64,000 nucleotides of DNA, from positions 22,863,501 to 22,927,500 of the forward strand of contig CM049400.1 of assembly GCA_026929865.2 (NCBI GenBank), given 5' to 3'. The notes under the pieces were generated by a model. The model was not told where the DNA came from and searched no databases. It saw nothing but the letters and a program-made list of their open reading frames with translations. Each line of letters opens with the position of its first letter. Positions within the stretch are counted from its first letter, which is position 1. The DNA comes from Hyperoplus lanceolatus. Its lineage: Eukaryota > Chordata > Actinopteri > Uranoscopiformes > Ammodytidae. This document shows, piece by piece, positions 1-58,639 of the stretch. The translations under genes were made by a program, and so were the position numbers.

Positions 1-650
1 TTTACCTTTTTAAAAGATAAATTTACCTTTCCAAAAGGTAAATTTACCTTTCCAAAAATGTAAGTTTACTTTTTAAAAAGGTAAATTTACCTTTTAAAAA
101 GGTAAATTTACCTTTTAAAAGATAAATTTACCTTTTTAAAAGATAAATTTACCTTTCCAAAAGATAAATTTACCTTTCCAAAAGGTAAATTTACCTTTCC
201 AAAAAGGTAAGTTTACCTTTTAAAAGATAAATTTACCTTTTTAAAAGGGTAACTACTCTTTTCAAAAGGTTAGTTACCCTTTTGAACTAAGGCAAGTGAA
301 ATTTGCCTAAGTCGAGAGTTTGAGAATGCTTTTCCTCTAATAACTTTCAAAATGTTCAACTTTTTCAGGAGTTTGAAATTACCTCCTCTGGAATGGGCCC
401 CATGACCCCGAAAATATGAAAATATATGAAAATATGTATGTGGATCTGAAATGTTATTTTCCAAAAATGACTCCACAGCCCCATTCTAAGTGGATGGAGA
501 AAATTCAAAAACTTACCTTTTCAAAAGGTAAACTAACCTTTTCAAAAGGGTAACTACCCTTTTTAAAAGGTAAACTTACCTTTTTGGAAAGGTAAATGTA
601 CCTTTTGGAAAGGTAAATTTAAAAAGGGTAACTACTCTTTTTTTGTATAC
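1..650. repeat. Palindromic AT-rich minisatellite (two blocks)
   Basis: Tandem copies of a 20-bp unit, AAAAGGTAAATTTACCTTTT, which is its own reverse complement, fill about 1-290. Diverged copies return at about 510-640, in which AAATTT is replaced by variants such as TAGTTACCC. The non-repeat block 290-510 lies between them. Because the unit is palindromic, any group of units can fold into hairpins. No coding potential is seen. Confidence 0.9.
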
Positions 651-715
651 CTTATTGTAAAGTGTTACCACCGTGGGTAGGCATTTTCCCAAAATGTTTC
701 CTAAATTCTTGCGTA

Positions 716-1640
716 GGGGAGAGTGGGGTGAGTTGTGCCAAGGGGAAGTAGTGCCACCCCTTGTTTCTAGAAAACCATAGAAGAAATTGGTCATGTGACC
801 ACAGATTTTTGAAGAGCCATCCATTTGACTCATCCTGTAAAGAAGGGAGACACATGGAATGAGAGGTAAGCATATTTAAGCTAAAAAAAAACAGTTTTTT
901 GACTTTCAAAGTAAAATTTCAATGATCAAGGTTTTTTGATTATTGTGTCTGAGCAATTATAAACAACTTTGAACATTTTTGACACATGTTTTAGTGATGT
1001 AGCATGCTACACTATGAGTCTATACAGTTAGCACAATATTAGCCCTAAACTGCTGCATCATGCTATTTTTTCCAAAATGCTGTGGTTGAGGTGATTTGTG
1101 CCAAAGGGCCTGTGGTGAGTTGTGGCTATGGCTATATACGCTAGTCACCAAAAAGAAAGTGATTGTCTACAGTAGCCCAGAAGAGACTGACATCTCCATT
1201 TCACTTAACAACATCACTGATGAGAGTTCAGATGGCCAGAATAATGAGTCTGCTGGTGACTTTGTCATTGTGAGCTTTGCAGGTAAAACCACCTAGACCT
1301 GCAAGGCCTTGTTTAAGAAAATTGACATTCAGTCTTTGTAAAATATTTTATTCATTTACTGTAAATAAACCTTAAATGAATAATTTTCTAATGGATTTGC
1401 CCTGCTTTTATATAGCATTACAGTTTATGAGATATACTGTATATCAATGGCACAATTTACCTCAACATATTGATTGCAAGTTGTACCACAATACTTTTTT
1501 TTCCGAAGCTATATTTCTTAAATAGTTTATTACAGATCCAAAGTTATTGTTGCCAGGGATGCACCACATCTGGAAATATAGGTACATATTTTAGTCAGAG
1601 ACATTAATGTCATGGTCTCACTTTAAAGTCACTTAGAGTA
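716..1640 (+). mobile_element. Truncated TA-flanked DNA transposon (Tc1/mariner-Tigger-like), copy 1
   Basis: The left end is TA followed by GGGGAGAGTGGGGTGAGTTG. The same family recurs, split, at 17046-24195, where both termini are present. Copy 1 stops near 1640, right after GAGTAAAAAG, and lacks the right terminal repeat. It contains a 66-codon open frame at 1096-1296 ending in GDFVIVSFAGKTT, shared with the second copy (23578-23805). This may be the C-terminal scrap of a transposase. The TA target and terminal repeat suggest Tc1/mariner-Tigger, but the family call is an inference. Confidence 0.6.
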
Positions 1641-2706
1641 AAAAGGTCTTGTGGGGCGAAAAACTGATCAGCCACAGCAAACTTATCCCTTGAGGAGCTG
1701 CGGCTCTGTATAAACTATAAAACCACTTATACCTTGGTTAACCCTGGTAAATATAATTGAGGCTTAATGCAGCTACAGTACTTGTGCACAGTTGGGGTAT
1801 TTGTTGAGCTGAATATAATGCTGGAGCTGGGTTCATAGGGAACATACTGTGTTGACTTACTATTATTTTCATTAGCTTTATTATTATTTCTTTGGTCGAA
1901 AACTATAGTATACAATTTAAATTATATATGACACACACCTCCACCTTTCATATTAACATGTAACACTGACAAGGCCCTATATACACACACACACACATCT
2001 TTATTCATTCGATTTCAAATGCAAAGAGGAAATATGGGGAGGGAGATAGGGGACAGTCATGCAAAAAACGTTGCCTGCTTGAACGTTGCAATTATATTTA
2101 TTTATTTATTTATTTATTATTATTCTTTCGGACAATTCCACACAATACACAATTATCTCTTTCACATCATACATCTTAATTAGTGTTGTCCGAAGGGTGA
2201 CGGAAGAAGCCTAAGGCTTATTGAGTCCCGCCCCCAATTTCATCAGATTCAGAATCAGATACACATTTACTGATCACAAAAAAACAAATTAATTTTTTTT
2301 TTAAAAAAAAAAAATAAAAATAAAAATAAAAATAAAAATAAAAATAAAAATAAAAATAAAAATAAAAATAAAAATAAAAATGAAGAAAACACACAAATAT
2401 GCATTTTTTTTAAATGTGATGATTAATGATTAATGATGATGATTAATCCACTTGCTTCAGCTTTTAAGATCAGTTCTGCTCCGTTCTGATTTTCTGCACA
2501 ATGCAGAGTTTGTTTTGCCCTTTTATTGTGGCCTTTTCAAAGTCATTATCTGGTAGTCTAAACACAACTGCAAAAGTATTTAAACCCAAACAAGTCATAT
2601 ATATATATGAGTTGTGCTACCCTGGTGCTCCCTGTTCTACCAAAATAAAAACACTTAAATGGTTCTCTAACAATAATAATCATTGAACATGTTTTGTTGC
2701 ATGCAG
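1641..2706. other. slc24a1 intron sequence with simple repeats
   Basis: No exon could be supported here. The stretch contains a short (AC)n at 1982-1998, (TTAT)n at about 2095-2120, and an A-rich hexamer array (AAAAAT)n at about 2303-2381. Confidence 0.6.
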
Positions 2707-5697
2707 CCAAACTGGGGAGATGATGATTATGCCCATCCTGCTCCAAAGGAAAAGAATCAGTCAAAGGTAAAAAATCAAACCAGCCAATCCACTGCAAGTG
2801 GAAGCATTCACGTGTGAAGGCACTTGTCAAGAAAAAATATACAGGCCTGGCCTCCACTATGACATGATGGTCTTATATTAATGTTTCATCGTCTGTCATT
2901 GTGTGATTTGTGTGGTTTGACTGCAGCCGTATATTTCCTCAGTTGAAGCCATCTCTCCAGCGAGGGGGAAGTTCAGCTTCTTTACACAACAGCACCATGA
3001 GAAACACAATCTTCCAACTTGTGATCCACACATTAGACCCAATAGGAGAAGGTGAGTATCACAGCCAAAACCGCACTAAGTCCAGATTGATACTAAGCAA
3101 CAGACCCCAGTCTATGGAGGGAACAGAGTGTAGCCCTATAGTGAGATAAGAAAAACATTTTTAGTATAGCTATATTAGCCAAGTGAAATGTCGTTTTACA
3201 TGTAAACATTAATAATAATTATGTATATTTAACAATTTACATTATAATTAGGCATACTAAAAAGTGATATTGAGATGCATCAAAGCAACATTATTAAGAA
3301 TCCATATAACCACCTTACTTAACTAAATAATGCTTCCAAACTAAAAGATAAAGAGGGTTTTGTTAATCATATATATGTATAGTATTTGGGGGAAATTAGC
3401 ATATTTAATACGAGAAAAAAAATGGAAAGGAAAAGTTTTAGATGCTTTTGAATGTATTATCAGAATCACTGTTTGAAGTTGCTATCCATCCTCCTGTGTA
3501 CTGCATGGTGAACTATATCGACCTTTGCTATTGATTAAGCTTGTTTGTGGTGTGTGTATTTAATGTGTGACATTGGGTCAGTAGGAAACAACAATGCCTA
3601 CAATGATGCTGTGTATTTGATGTTATTCTGCCAGTGGTTTACATTCTACGTCTAATTCATGAATGGTGTGAATGCTTATTTTTCCTCAAAATAAATTACT
3701 TTTATGTTTATGGTAACTTAAACAAGCTTGTTCGTTTGTAGAGAAATTTAAGGACAAGGCTGCGACTCTGAATGATGTGGCAAGACGGACGACAAACAGC
3801 AAAATTCAAGACAAAAGTAAAGGTAAAATGGAAGTACAGTATATGGTCATCCTTTTGTTGTTCCGAAAGCTGCTCATCATCTGGGCTGCAAAGCTCTGTT
3901 TTCATATCAAAAGTCAAAATCATCTTATTCTGTACTGTGGAGGGTTGACCAGTAGTTAAATATGATTTTTATATAGAGAGGCATAATTAAAACATAATGA
4001 CTACATTCATTTGCATACAGATACAACAGCACTAAAGGCAAAGTGCCCACGGGAGCATGTAATACAATCCAAATGCATACATCTATGAAGACAGAGACCT
4101 CATCCAGTGCAGTAGCCATAAGGATGACCTCATATTTCCTGTTAGTCCTAACAACACACACACTGCATTACTCCAAGTGACCAGTTATAGTATTACAACA
4201 TGAAATTAGCTTTAGATGGCTGAATGAATAGATGGCATAGAGGAAATGCACACAAATTCCTTTCGCAGATGGTGGGGGGGAAACTGAGCAGACCAACATG
4301 CCGGAGGCTGCCCTAGTCCCAGCAACAGAGAAGAAGGAGCAAACAGAGAACAAGAAGGTACTCTCCAACCATAACCTGTTGGTTGTCAAAAGTCCCAAAA
4401 GTCACACTTTAGATACCTATGAGTCAATGCACTCAGCTTAAGACCATCTTTGGGCTCGTTACGCTTCTTTGTAATGTTCCTTTACTTATTTTTCACGTCT
4501 GCGGTCGTTCATCATGATTCCTTTCCTTTCACTTCAGGAGAAAGAACGAGAAAATGATGGTTCAAGAGACTCCGAAGACTCTGACAGTGACGAAGATGAC
4601 AGCGATGAAGACAGTGATGAATCTAGTGAAGGTGAAGATGATGAAGAAGAGGAAGAGGAGGAGGAGGAGAAAGAAGACAAACCCCTGTCCTTAAAGTGGC
4701 CCGAGACCCAGCGTGAACGGGCCACCTACCTCTTCCTGTTTCCCATAATCTTCCCTCTGTGGCTCACGGTTCCAGATGTTCGCAACCAGGTGAAGAACCA
4801 GGCACCTTATCTGAGATCAGCCATGGTATCTGAAATGTCTCAACACTGTTTTTATGTTGTCCAACAGAAATCCAGACAATTCTTTGTGTTCACCTTCCTG
4901 GGCTCTATCATGTGGATTGCTATATTCTCCTACCTCATGGTGTGGTGGGCCCATCAGGTCAGTTACTGTATTAACAGTTAGAGATGGATCGTCAAATGAT
5001 TTATGTGTGTTTTTGTGGTTGTGCTCACAGGCACAAAGCAGCTTTCACAAAGATTGGTGTAAACTGGAAGCTGGGTATCCAAGCGTCAAAGGATTAAGCC
5101 ATTCAAATATCCCTGAACTAGTGAAGAAGTCCTGTAAGTCAGACTGAACAGTGGCTTGCCCTTGTAGGTGGGTGAGACCGTCGGCATCTCAGAGGAGATC
5201 ATGGGCCTGACTATCCTGGCTGCAGGGACGTCCATCCCTGACCTCATAACCAGTGTGATTGTGGCACGAAAAGGCCTTGGGGACATGGCTGTGTCCAGCT
5301 CTGTCGGCAGCAACATCTTCGACATCACTGTGGGGTGAGCTCCGATAAAGCCTGAAAAAATTAAATAAAAATTGCTGACTCATTTAATGGGACTTATTTG
5401 ACTCCAATTTTATCTGCGTAACTCACTCTGTCACTTTGTGTCAAAAGTCTTCCCGTCCCATGGTTGCTGTACTCGTCGGCCCATGGTTTCGCTCCAGTAG
5501 CTGTCAGCAGTAACGGGCTCTTCTGTGCCATCGTGCTGCTCTTCATCATGCTCCTCTTTGTCATCATCTCCATTGCGTCCTGCAAGTGGAACATGAGTAA
5601 GTCTCTGGGCCTCACCATGTTCCTGCTCTACTTTATCTTCTTGGTGCTGAGCGTGATGCTGGAAGATCGCCTCATCAGCTGCCCAATTTCCGTATGA
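2707..5697 (+). CDS. slc24a1: Sodium/potassium/calcium exchanger 1 (NCKX1), 3' part
   Basis: NCKX1 exports Ca2+ in exchange for Na+ with K+ co-transport in the plasma membrane, chiefly of rod outer segments. Eight exons are seen: 2707-2766, 2927-3051, 3742-3822, 4269-4357, 4538-4789, 4868-4957, 5168-5334 and 5448-5697. All are GT-AG, phases agree, and they give 370 codons plus TGA. The first exon is the least certain. Markers: the cytoplasmic-loop motif [13 protein letters not shown], a Glu/Asp-rich run of about 45 residues at 4570-4675, then the C-terminal membrane cluster. The alpha-2 repeat carries [20 protein letters not shown] and SVGSNIFDI, the ion-binding core of the family. [13 protein letters not shown] and the long acidic loop favour SLC24A1 over SLC24A2. 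The N-terminal membrane cluster and alpha-1 repeat lie outside the window. The gene is convergent with dennd4a. Confidence 0.93.
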
Positions 5698-5867
5698 ACT
5701 GTGTGAGCAGAAGCCTCCTCTACAGCAGGCATCCTCTAAGCCTGTGATCTGAAGCAGAGCTATGAACCCATTCATCCCATGAGCATGGGGTCTGGAAATC
5801 TGTAGAAACAGTGCAGAAAAGCTACAGTAGTTGCTCTGCATAACTGCCGGTGACATGTGTCAGCAAT

Positions 5868-5873
5868 AATAAA
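5868..5873 (+). promoter_or_regulatory. Candidate slc24a1 polyadenylation signal
   Basis: An AATAAA hexamer lies 171 bases after the slc24a1 stop codon. It is the first canonical signal downstream. A longer 3' UTR reaching about 6150 (ATTAAAG) is also possible. Confidence 0.5.
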
Positions 5874-7909
5874 CTACAACTCTTTTTAGAAATTGTTACC
5901 TATATTTAGCAACGATGGAAGCTTTGACATACATTTCTGATTGAGTTGCTAAACTACTGTGATGTATAGTATAGGATGTGCAGTACAATAATTGACACAT
6001 GCAGGGATTATAACATTTCTTAATTTCTTACAAAACAGAAGGGAATTACAATCCAGAATATGTGCATCACATTTTGGAAAATGTACATGGTTTCTAAATG
6101 TGAATTTTGTATAATATGTAAGTCCACGCTTGAGCCAACAACTGTTTTATAACTTTCATTAAAGAGAACCTAAGCTTGCTTGAACTCTTCCATTAAAAAA
6201 AGAAAAAAGTTAGACATAAAAACGGTTTGGAAAAATTCAAACTTGACAGCCATAGAATAAATGTATTTATTCATTAATGAAAGCAAACTATAGATCCAGC
6301 CAGGGGGAAAAAAATATTTCTTTTTTATATACTGTATATAAAAATCATACAAATTAGAATCTGTGGTACAAATGATAAATAAGACTTCATAAACATTGTT
6401 TCAATTGACAAATCGTGAAAACAACATGTAGACATCAAATGATGTTTTGGTCATCAGTGTTTTGTTTGTTTGTCACAACTTACAAGGTGATTAAAATGCA
6501 AATGTTCATGCTGTGAGATTGGTGTTTTATTTTGTGCAGATAGACAGCCTTGTCTGATCCAGCATCATAAGTTCTCGTTGTGAAGTCTAGTAAAAAGCTG
6601 TGGAGCTGCATCATTTCCAGGCAGGTTTTGTCAGATAATAGTGAAAGAGACGATGCATAACACAGTGAACCATTACACTTATTGTTGGACGTGATATTGA
6701 ATGAAGGCAGGTCAGAGCTGTTGTTTATAACTTCACACATTTTACATTTATTACGTTCAGTGCAAAGAAACTCGCACTTCTGTCTGTTCAAAGAGATTCA
6801 AAACTGTCACATTAAACAGTGCACTGTTGTAAAACTGACATCTACAGCATACAGTGAAGATCAGAAGAGAATATACAAAATACTAGAATCATATTCTCTG
6901 TACATTATCATAGATCCATTACTGTGGTAATAAATTAGATTCTTTATCAAAACAAATTGTGTTGATTAAATGGAAAACGTTTATTTTCAGTTAGTTTGAT
7001 TGTACTGTGTTTTAGGAAATATATCCCTAGTGGTCCCATATAATACATAAATTATTCAATCCCTCACTTTAAAAAAAGGTATTGCTTAAAAAACTGTAAA
7101 TAAATCATAAACGTAATATTCCCTTTTGGGGTATTTTTGGTAGGTTGTACAAAATAAATAATAAAATAATGAACAATGTGCATATACATAATTTAGTACT
7201 ACCTTTTTGAATCTGAAATAATATAATATTTCATAATCTTTTAATGTCACCCTCTTGTTTAGTGTATTCAGTCATATGAGCCAGGTGTACAGGGGGATTT
7301 TCTCTGCTTTCTTTTGCTTTAACTGCATATCATTGAAATATTAGACAGTAAAGTAAGTCCTGCAGCTGCCAAATAAAAAGTCACTTAAGCGCAGGCTGCT
7401 GGGCCACAGCGTTACGTAAAGGAGAATGAATGGCAGGAGCTCATCTCGACCAAAGTGCTTTGTAAAAACATGAATGTCTAAAAGCCAGTACTTATTATAC
7501 AAACACACACTCAACAACAGTCTTAACAAGGTCACCAGGACCGCTGGAGGATTTCGACAATGTGAACATACACTTACTTTTTACCTACTTACTCACAGCT
7601 TTAACAGGAAACAAATTCATAAAATAAACCGTATAATAACTGTACAAACATTTTACTATACTTATACTGAAAATACAGTGGGGTTTTCTAAATATTTACA
7701 TACACAGGCCTTTCAGCTCTAACAGTACACTAGGAACTCATGGCAGTTGCTTGACATTAAGTGTCATTTTCCAATTGTGCTTCCGAGCTCTGCGCTCCAG
7801 TCAGATGAGCTGGTCCTGAGTCTGAGGAGCAGTCCAAAAAACAAAAAAAAACAGCTACAGTGACTACGGTTGAAGGACACACATGAAGGGACCAAAGATG
7901 AGAAGTAGT
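5874..7909. other. Tail-to-tail interval between slc24a1 and dennd4a
   Basis: AT-rich sequence with no supported exon. It must hold the 3' UTRs of both convergent genes. Several TTTATT motifs, which are AATAAA on the minus strand, could end dennd4a transcripts, but I cannot choose one. Confidence 0.5.
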
Positions 7910-47095
<39,186 letters not shown>

Positions 47096-47109
47096 TTCCC
47101 ATTCCCACT

Positions 47110-50100
47110 CTGTGAGGAGGGGGAGAGAGGGTGGGGGAGAGAGAGAGAGGGAAAGCTTCCATTATGCATTTTAATCATATTGCAATGCTAGATGGAGTCT
47201 AGCTTTAAAAACTATTGGAAAATGGGTTCTTGTCACCAGGAAACAACATGACTGAGGCTGGCTAAAACAGTGTTTTCCTTTATAATTTATCTCTGAGCAC
47301 ACTGTATTAATTGTCTGGCAGCTCCAATTGACAAATTAAACATGGAAATAGAGATAACCATACAGCATGTTAAACAGACATTAACTACATTACAAATGCA
47401 AACCACATTGAAGAAATAACAGAATATAATGCAAGCATCTGGAAGCGTTTAGCATGCATTCCTGACTGCCATATTTCACCATGAAACATGGGAATACTTC
47501 AGACCAATGACCTTGCTGTATGCCATGTCAGATTATGTATGATAAAACACATGCCTTTGTAGAAAAAAAAGAAGAAAAACAGAAGAAATGTGTGGAGAGG
47601 AAAAGTACCAGAACTAAAACTGAGCATTTGGAAATTAAGAGATGGTGCACTTTAAAAAGCTTTTCCGGAGCTTTTGGCGTGGTAACATTCAGACAACATA
47701 AATTCTGAGCTCAAGAAGAAAAGAATAAAGGGAGCGCATGTGAGTCTGCTTGTTTGAGCTTTATCACAAAGCATGGAGCCCTGGAAGCACTGGAAGCACT
47801 GGAAGCACTGGAAGCCCTCTCAGCGCTGGGCCAGCTTATTGTGCTTTAACTGAAAAGCCTGCTTTATCTCTCTCAACAGTTCCTCCACACTCACACTAGC
47901 ACACTGATAAACTGACGCCTATTATATTCCTTACTGGGATATGAAGTTCTGGATGTGTCACTGCTAGGAACCATGGCACGCTAGAAGCCGTGACCATATC
48001 TCACCCACTTAGAACTTTGGCTTCCAATAGCTAAATGGGCCCATGACCCGTTTCCCCCCGTGTGGCCGAGGGATGGTATAGAAAGCTAAGCACTGCTTAC
48101 AGACTCAGGGCCAGAAACTGGCCGCTTACAACAGAACATGGAAAAAGGGAGATAATCTACAGTAGCAAGCAAACTGCAGCATTACCATCGTCACGCCATA
48201 AGGGGCGAGGATGATTCAGCCATCTGTAACTGGTCAGTCAGAGTAAACCTGGGTTTAGTTATTTAGCTCATTTCAGAGCCAGAGACCAAAATACCATCCA
48301 AAACAATTTACCAACCAAGTTCAGTCAAATATATTATAATATAAAAAAAAATGTATGTGATCTGTGCATCAGTTAGAGAGTATATGTTTAAACTCTGATT
48401 CGTCTTTGCAAGATGTTTAATTTTTTTATCCTACAAGTGTTTATGAGTTGATTAGCTGATGGCTGTTTTTATTCATGCTAGTGTTGAGCCTTGTGGGAAC
48501 ATCTGATGAGTCAGCATGCCAAAAGGCAGAAAGTTTTTAACTTTAAAAAAATATCTCCTTAAATAACTGATTTTGTAAATGGCAAAAAACGTGTATATAC
48601 ATCACAGCAAAACTTTAAAAAGACAGTATTTGTTTTTGTTACAAATCATTTGTTCAAAATTGATTCACAAAGTGCCATGGGATTCTGACTATTTCAAGAT
48701 GTCATATAATTTGCAGAGATGACTAATAGGAAAACCTAAAATGTCCCACAGTTCTCTAGAAAATAAGACATATTACACTATTTTTTCCTGTATTAGATGC
48801 ATTCACAATTATTGATTTTCAAAGAGAGATAAAAGGCCAACATTTTTTTGTTTAGCAGATCCACCTCTTCTTCAAATTGAAACAACATTTACGTAAGTCT
48901 GTACAAAAATACCTGTGTATCTCAGTAGGTATTGCATGGATGCTGCTGAATACACAGCTGATGGCATCATGGCAGATGTGTCGCACAATACTTGGAAGGG
49001 TCAGGATTAAAAATATATGTAATCTCCATTTCCAACTACAACCATCTACTGCGTCTATATTCCTCCCCCTCAACAGGAAGCAGAGGCCAAAAATAATATC
49101 TAATCCTCGCCATAGCAGCAACATTAAAACTGAACACTAAAATGAACAGTGCAAATGTCTCTATTTGATGCTTGAACTAACAATGTATTTGTCAAATAAA
49201 CCACAGATATATTCGGTACAAAAAATAACAGTCTCTGAAACAGCCTGAGAATCTATATCAAATAGATATATCCTGATAATTCTGGAAACTTTCAAACGCT
49301 CAACCCCAGGTAACAAGCCTGGCCACAGTTTTTGTCCCAGCACTGTTTTTGTGAGATTACTTAGTTTTACATTAATGTCTAAGGCTGATAGTGCATTGGA
49401 TTACAAAGCGAACAAGCTATCCTGTGCTCTTTGTTTGTTCAGCCAATCAATGTACAGACGTTTCTCCTAAAAATCCTTTAAGACCTCCTTTATTGTCAAA
49501 AAGGCCTCTGTATAAAAAAATAGACTTGATATTTCTTCTACCATCTCCCTTATTGCAGGCACTCCTTTTTCAAGACTGGAATTGAGTGACTCACGTTCTA
49601 TCCAGAAACTGCAATCGATTCATTGACCACAGTTTTCTTCATAAGAGCAGCACAAATAAGGACACTGCGGATTTCCTCTTCTTACCAACTAAGAAGCCAA
49701 CTTCCCTGTTCACATCCACTATTGTTTTTATGAGTCACCTCCAACCGTCAGCTTTACAGAGATTACAAATAGTTGGTAATTTGCTAACCACTTGTGGCAT
49801 AATATTCTCAACTTTTAAATATCCCCCCAAGGGAGCCACACATTCAGATTTCCCCACACTGTCTGAGAACACCCAACGTCACAGTCTGTATCTTTTGGAT
49901 GGGGTGCTTAATTTTAAAATATTGCAATGTGCCCTTAATGGTTTCACCGTTTATTAAATGTAAAGGTCTCCATGTATTTTTGATCCCTCTGTTCCCTTGT
50001 TTAACCTAATTTTTTAGTTATTTAGGGATGTCTTGACTAACATCTATAAACATATTTGGATTTTAACGGTGCTTGACCACACAGAACCAGTATTCAAAGA

Positions 50101-51400
50101 TGGAACTGCCAACAGAATCAGTTTTGACAAACTAACTTACACATTTTGAAAACGAGTTTTGTTTGAAGCTTGAACACTGACACTATTTAAAAATGCTGTC
50201 TGGAAAACTATGAAGAGACAATGAGGCTTTTCTCATTTGAAACAACGTAATTGATTATTCAACACCCATGCCTGGGTTACAAGGCAAGTTTCCACACTAC
50301 ATTGTCATGCAGGATCCTGGTATTAAACCTTATCGATCCTCTACACTGGGATTTGGTGACGTGAGATCAAAGCCTTTTGACTTTTGCTGTGAGCACCACA
50401 CTGTTGTTGTAATGATGCCCCGAGAGACAGAGGCAGTGGCTGCTGGACAGTCAGTCTCAGGCTGTGCAAGGATTAGAGGGAGGATGGGCAGTCTTATCAG
50501 GGAGGGAACCACCACAACATTTCACTCAGCATCTGTTCCCTCTTAAACATGTAGAGACAACCCTCACCCCCATCAGACATTTGCATTCCTTGTGTTTGAC
50601 AGGGGGAAACAACACACGCCCAGTTAAATAGAGCAGAAATATGAAGAAAGAAAAAATTATTTAAGGTGATGCTGCAAATAAAAACAAAAACGTTGATGTG
50701 CTAGCATCGCATGCATTCCGTACACTGGCAATATTTGGGTCAGCACAAAGCCAGCACATGCTCCTTTAAAAACAGGACTGACCACAGCGACCATAATACT
50801 ACGGAGGGGTTTTCTCATATGCCCACATCAGTAGAAGCCATCTTACGGAGCATCAACACGGGATGCAATGAAAATAAGCCTCCATATGATATCATTGTAA
50901 CCAATAGGCGCTCTGTAAAATATAGCTTGCGATGTTCCCTATAAAGCATTAAATATTTTTTGTGGTGCATGACGCGAAATTGCAATTATATAACATGTTC
51001 ACCGTCCCAATCCACCATCCAACCCCTTTAAATAGTCATTTAAAGGATCCAGTTTTGAACGCGAACAGCGATCCTCGCATAAATGATCACACAATCTCAA
51101 CATGTAAAAATAAATAAAAACTAACATAAACAAACAGCTTCATAGAGGCCGGGTGCGTTTTTTATTATTCTCAATAAAAGAAGAATCTACTCACAAATCA
51201 GAATCAGGGCGATTGAAAGATGATCTCTCGAATACGAGCCTGCGAGGAAATAAAAGCCAGATGTCTGTTGATGAGGAATATTTTTCCTCAGTGTTTGCTT
51301 CGTCTGTTTTCCCCCTCTTTGTATTTATCTTCCTCTGTCTAAATGTGTTATCATACAAAAATAAAAATTCACAATGGGGTTTGACTGATGCGAACAGACC
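47110..51400. other. dennd4a 5' intron or intergenic sequence
   Basis: An acceptor at 47109 means that a spliced 5' non-coding exon lies to the right. I could not place it. A short (CACTGGAAG)n tandem is at about 47780-47815. A 123-codon frame at 49586-49957 has no recognisable domain. Confidence 0.45.
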
Positions 51401-51500
51401 AGACCGAGTAGTCGCGAGCAGCGCTTTATCCAGACCTGCGCGGTTCACGTGACTGATTACAAACGTCGCTGACGTCACAGATGACAGCCGTGACAGCAGA
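51390..51500 (-). promoter_or_regulatory. Candidate dennd4a promoter patch with E-box and CRE
   Basis: This locally CpG-rich patch has TCACGTGA at 51445-51452 (USF/MITF-type E-box) and a perfect CRE, TGACGTCA, at 51470-51477, 19 bases further on. It is 4.3 kb upstream of the dennd4a start codon, in a position where the missing first exon could lie. Orientation and target gene are inferred. Confidence 0.35.
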
Positions 51501-51612
51501 ACAACGTTTGTTGGTGTGAGGAAACCATTTGCTCTGCTTTTACAATTTAATGCTGGACAACACAACTTCACACACAATAAGAACAAAAAACTAATTATAC
51601 ATGATGTATAAT

Positions 51613-53700
<2,088 letters not shown>

Positions 53701-53772
53701 AGGTCCTACCGAGATTTGAACTCGGATCGCAGGATTCAGAGTCCTGAGTGCTAACCATTACACCATAGAACC
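53701..53772 (-). tRNA. tRNA-Gln (anticodon CTG)
   Basis: On the minus strand, 72 nt starting GGTTCTATGGTGTAATGG. Acceptor stem GGTTCTA/TAGGACC (one wobble), anticodon stem CAGGA/TCCTG with loop CTCTGAA (anticodon CTG), T stem CCGAG/CTCGG and loop TTCAAAT are all sound. A box TGGTGTAATGG and B box are present, and AAATTTTCA follows as a pol III stop. It looks functional. Confidence 0.92.
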
Positions 53773-53971
53773 GATGCATTAACAACCTATCCAAAACAGC
53801 CTTGAACTAGGTAAAGTATGATGGTTTGTTTTTTATGATAATAATATCGTGTTTTATATATTTGGGGAGTTCCTATAATGAAAGAAAGCCTATCTGCTCA
53901 CTTGTCATTGGTTTCATACTTTGATTTCTTCCCTTCCCTAACTCTCACGCGTGGCGCACGTGTCACAGTGT

Positions 53972-53990
53972 CTGCCCCCTGGTGGCCAGT
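53972..53990. promoter_or_regulatory. Candidate CTCF-binding site
   Basis: CTGCCCCCTGGTGGCCAGT closely follows the CTCF consensus on the reverse strand (CCACCAGGGGGC-type core). It lies between dennd4a and megf11, about 200 bases from the tRNA-Gln gene. Confidence 0.5.
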
Positions 53991-58346
<4,356 letters not shown>

Positions 58347-58639
58347 ACTTTTTTAGGTAACTCCAAAAAAAACGGTTCACAATATGACACTGATCATCTC
58401 ACAAGAAGATAAATTGGTGTTATCTACATCAGTGGGTATCCATTATTAGAGCATGCTCATCTTTTTTTTATTATAGCTTCACATATATAGAAAATTTTCA
58501 CCATCACTAATATAAATGAATAAATAAAGCAAAAAAAACGTTATAAATACAAAACATATAAGGTCAAAAGGATTCTCTTCTGAATACCCAATATTTAAAA
58601 AAAAAAGTAAACTAATACATTTGCAAGAAAAAAATGCTT

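Noticed and set aside
5431..5856. 141-codon minus-strand frame
   Set aside because: Antisense of the last slc24a1 exon, which has conserved membrane segments on the plus strand.
49586..49957. 123-codon frame in the dennd4a-megf11 interval
   Set aside because: No domain or conserved motif recognised and composition is like its surroundings.
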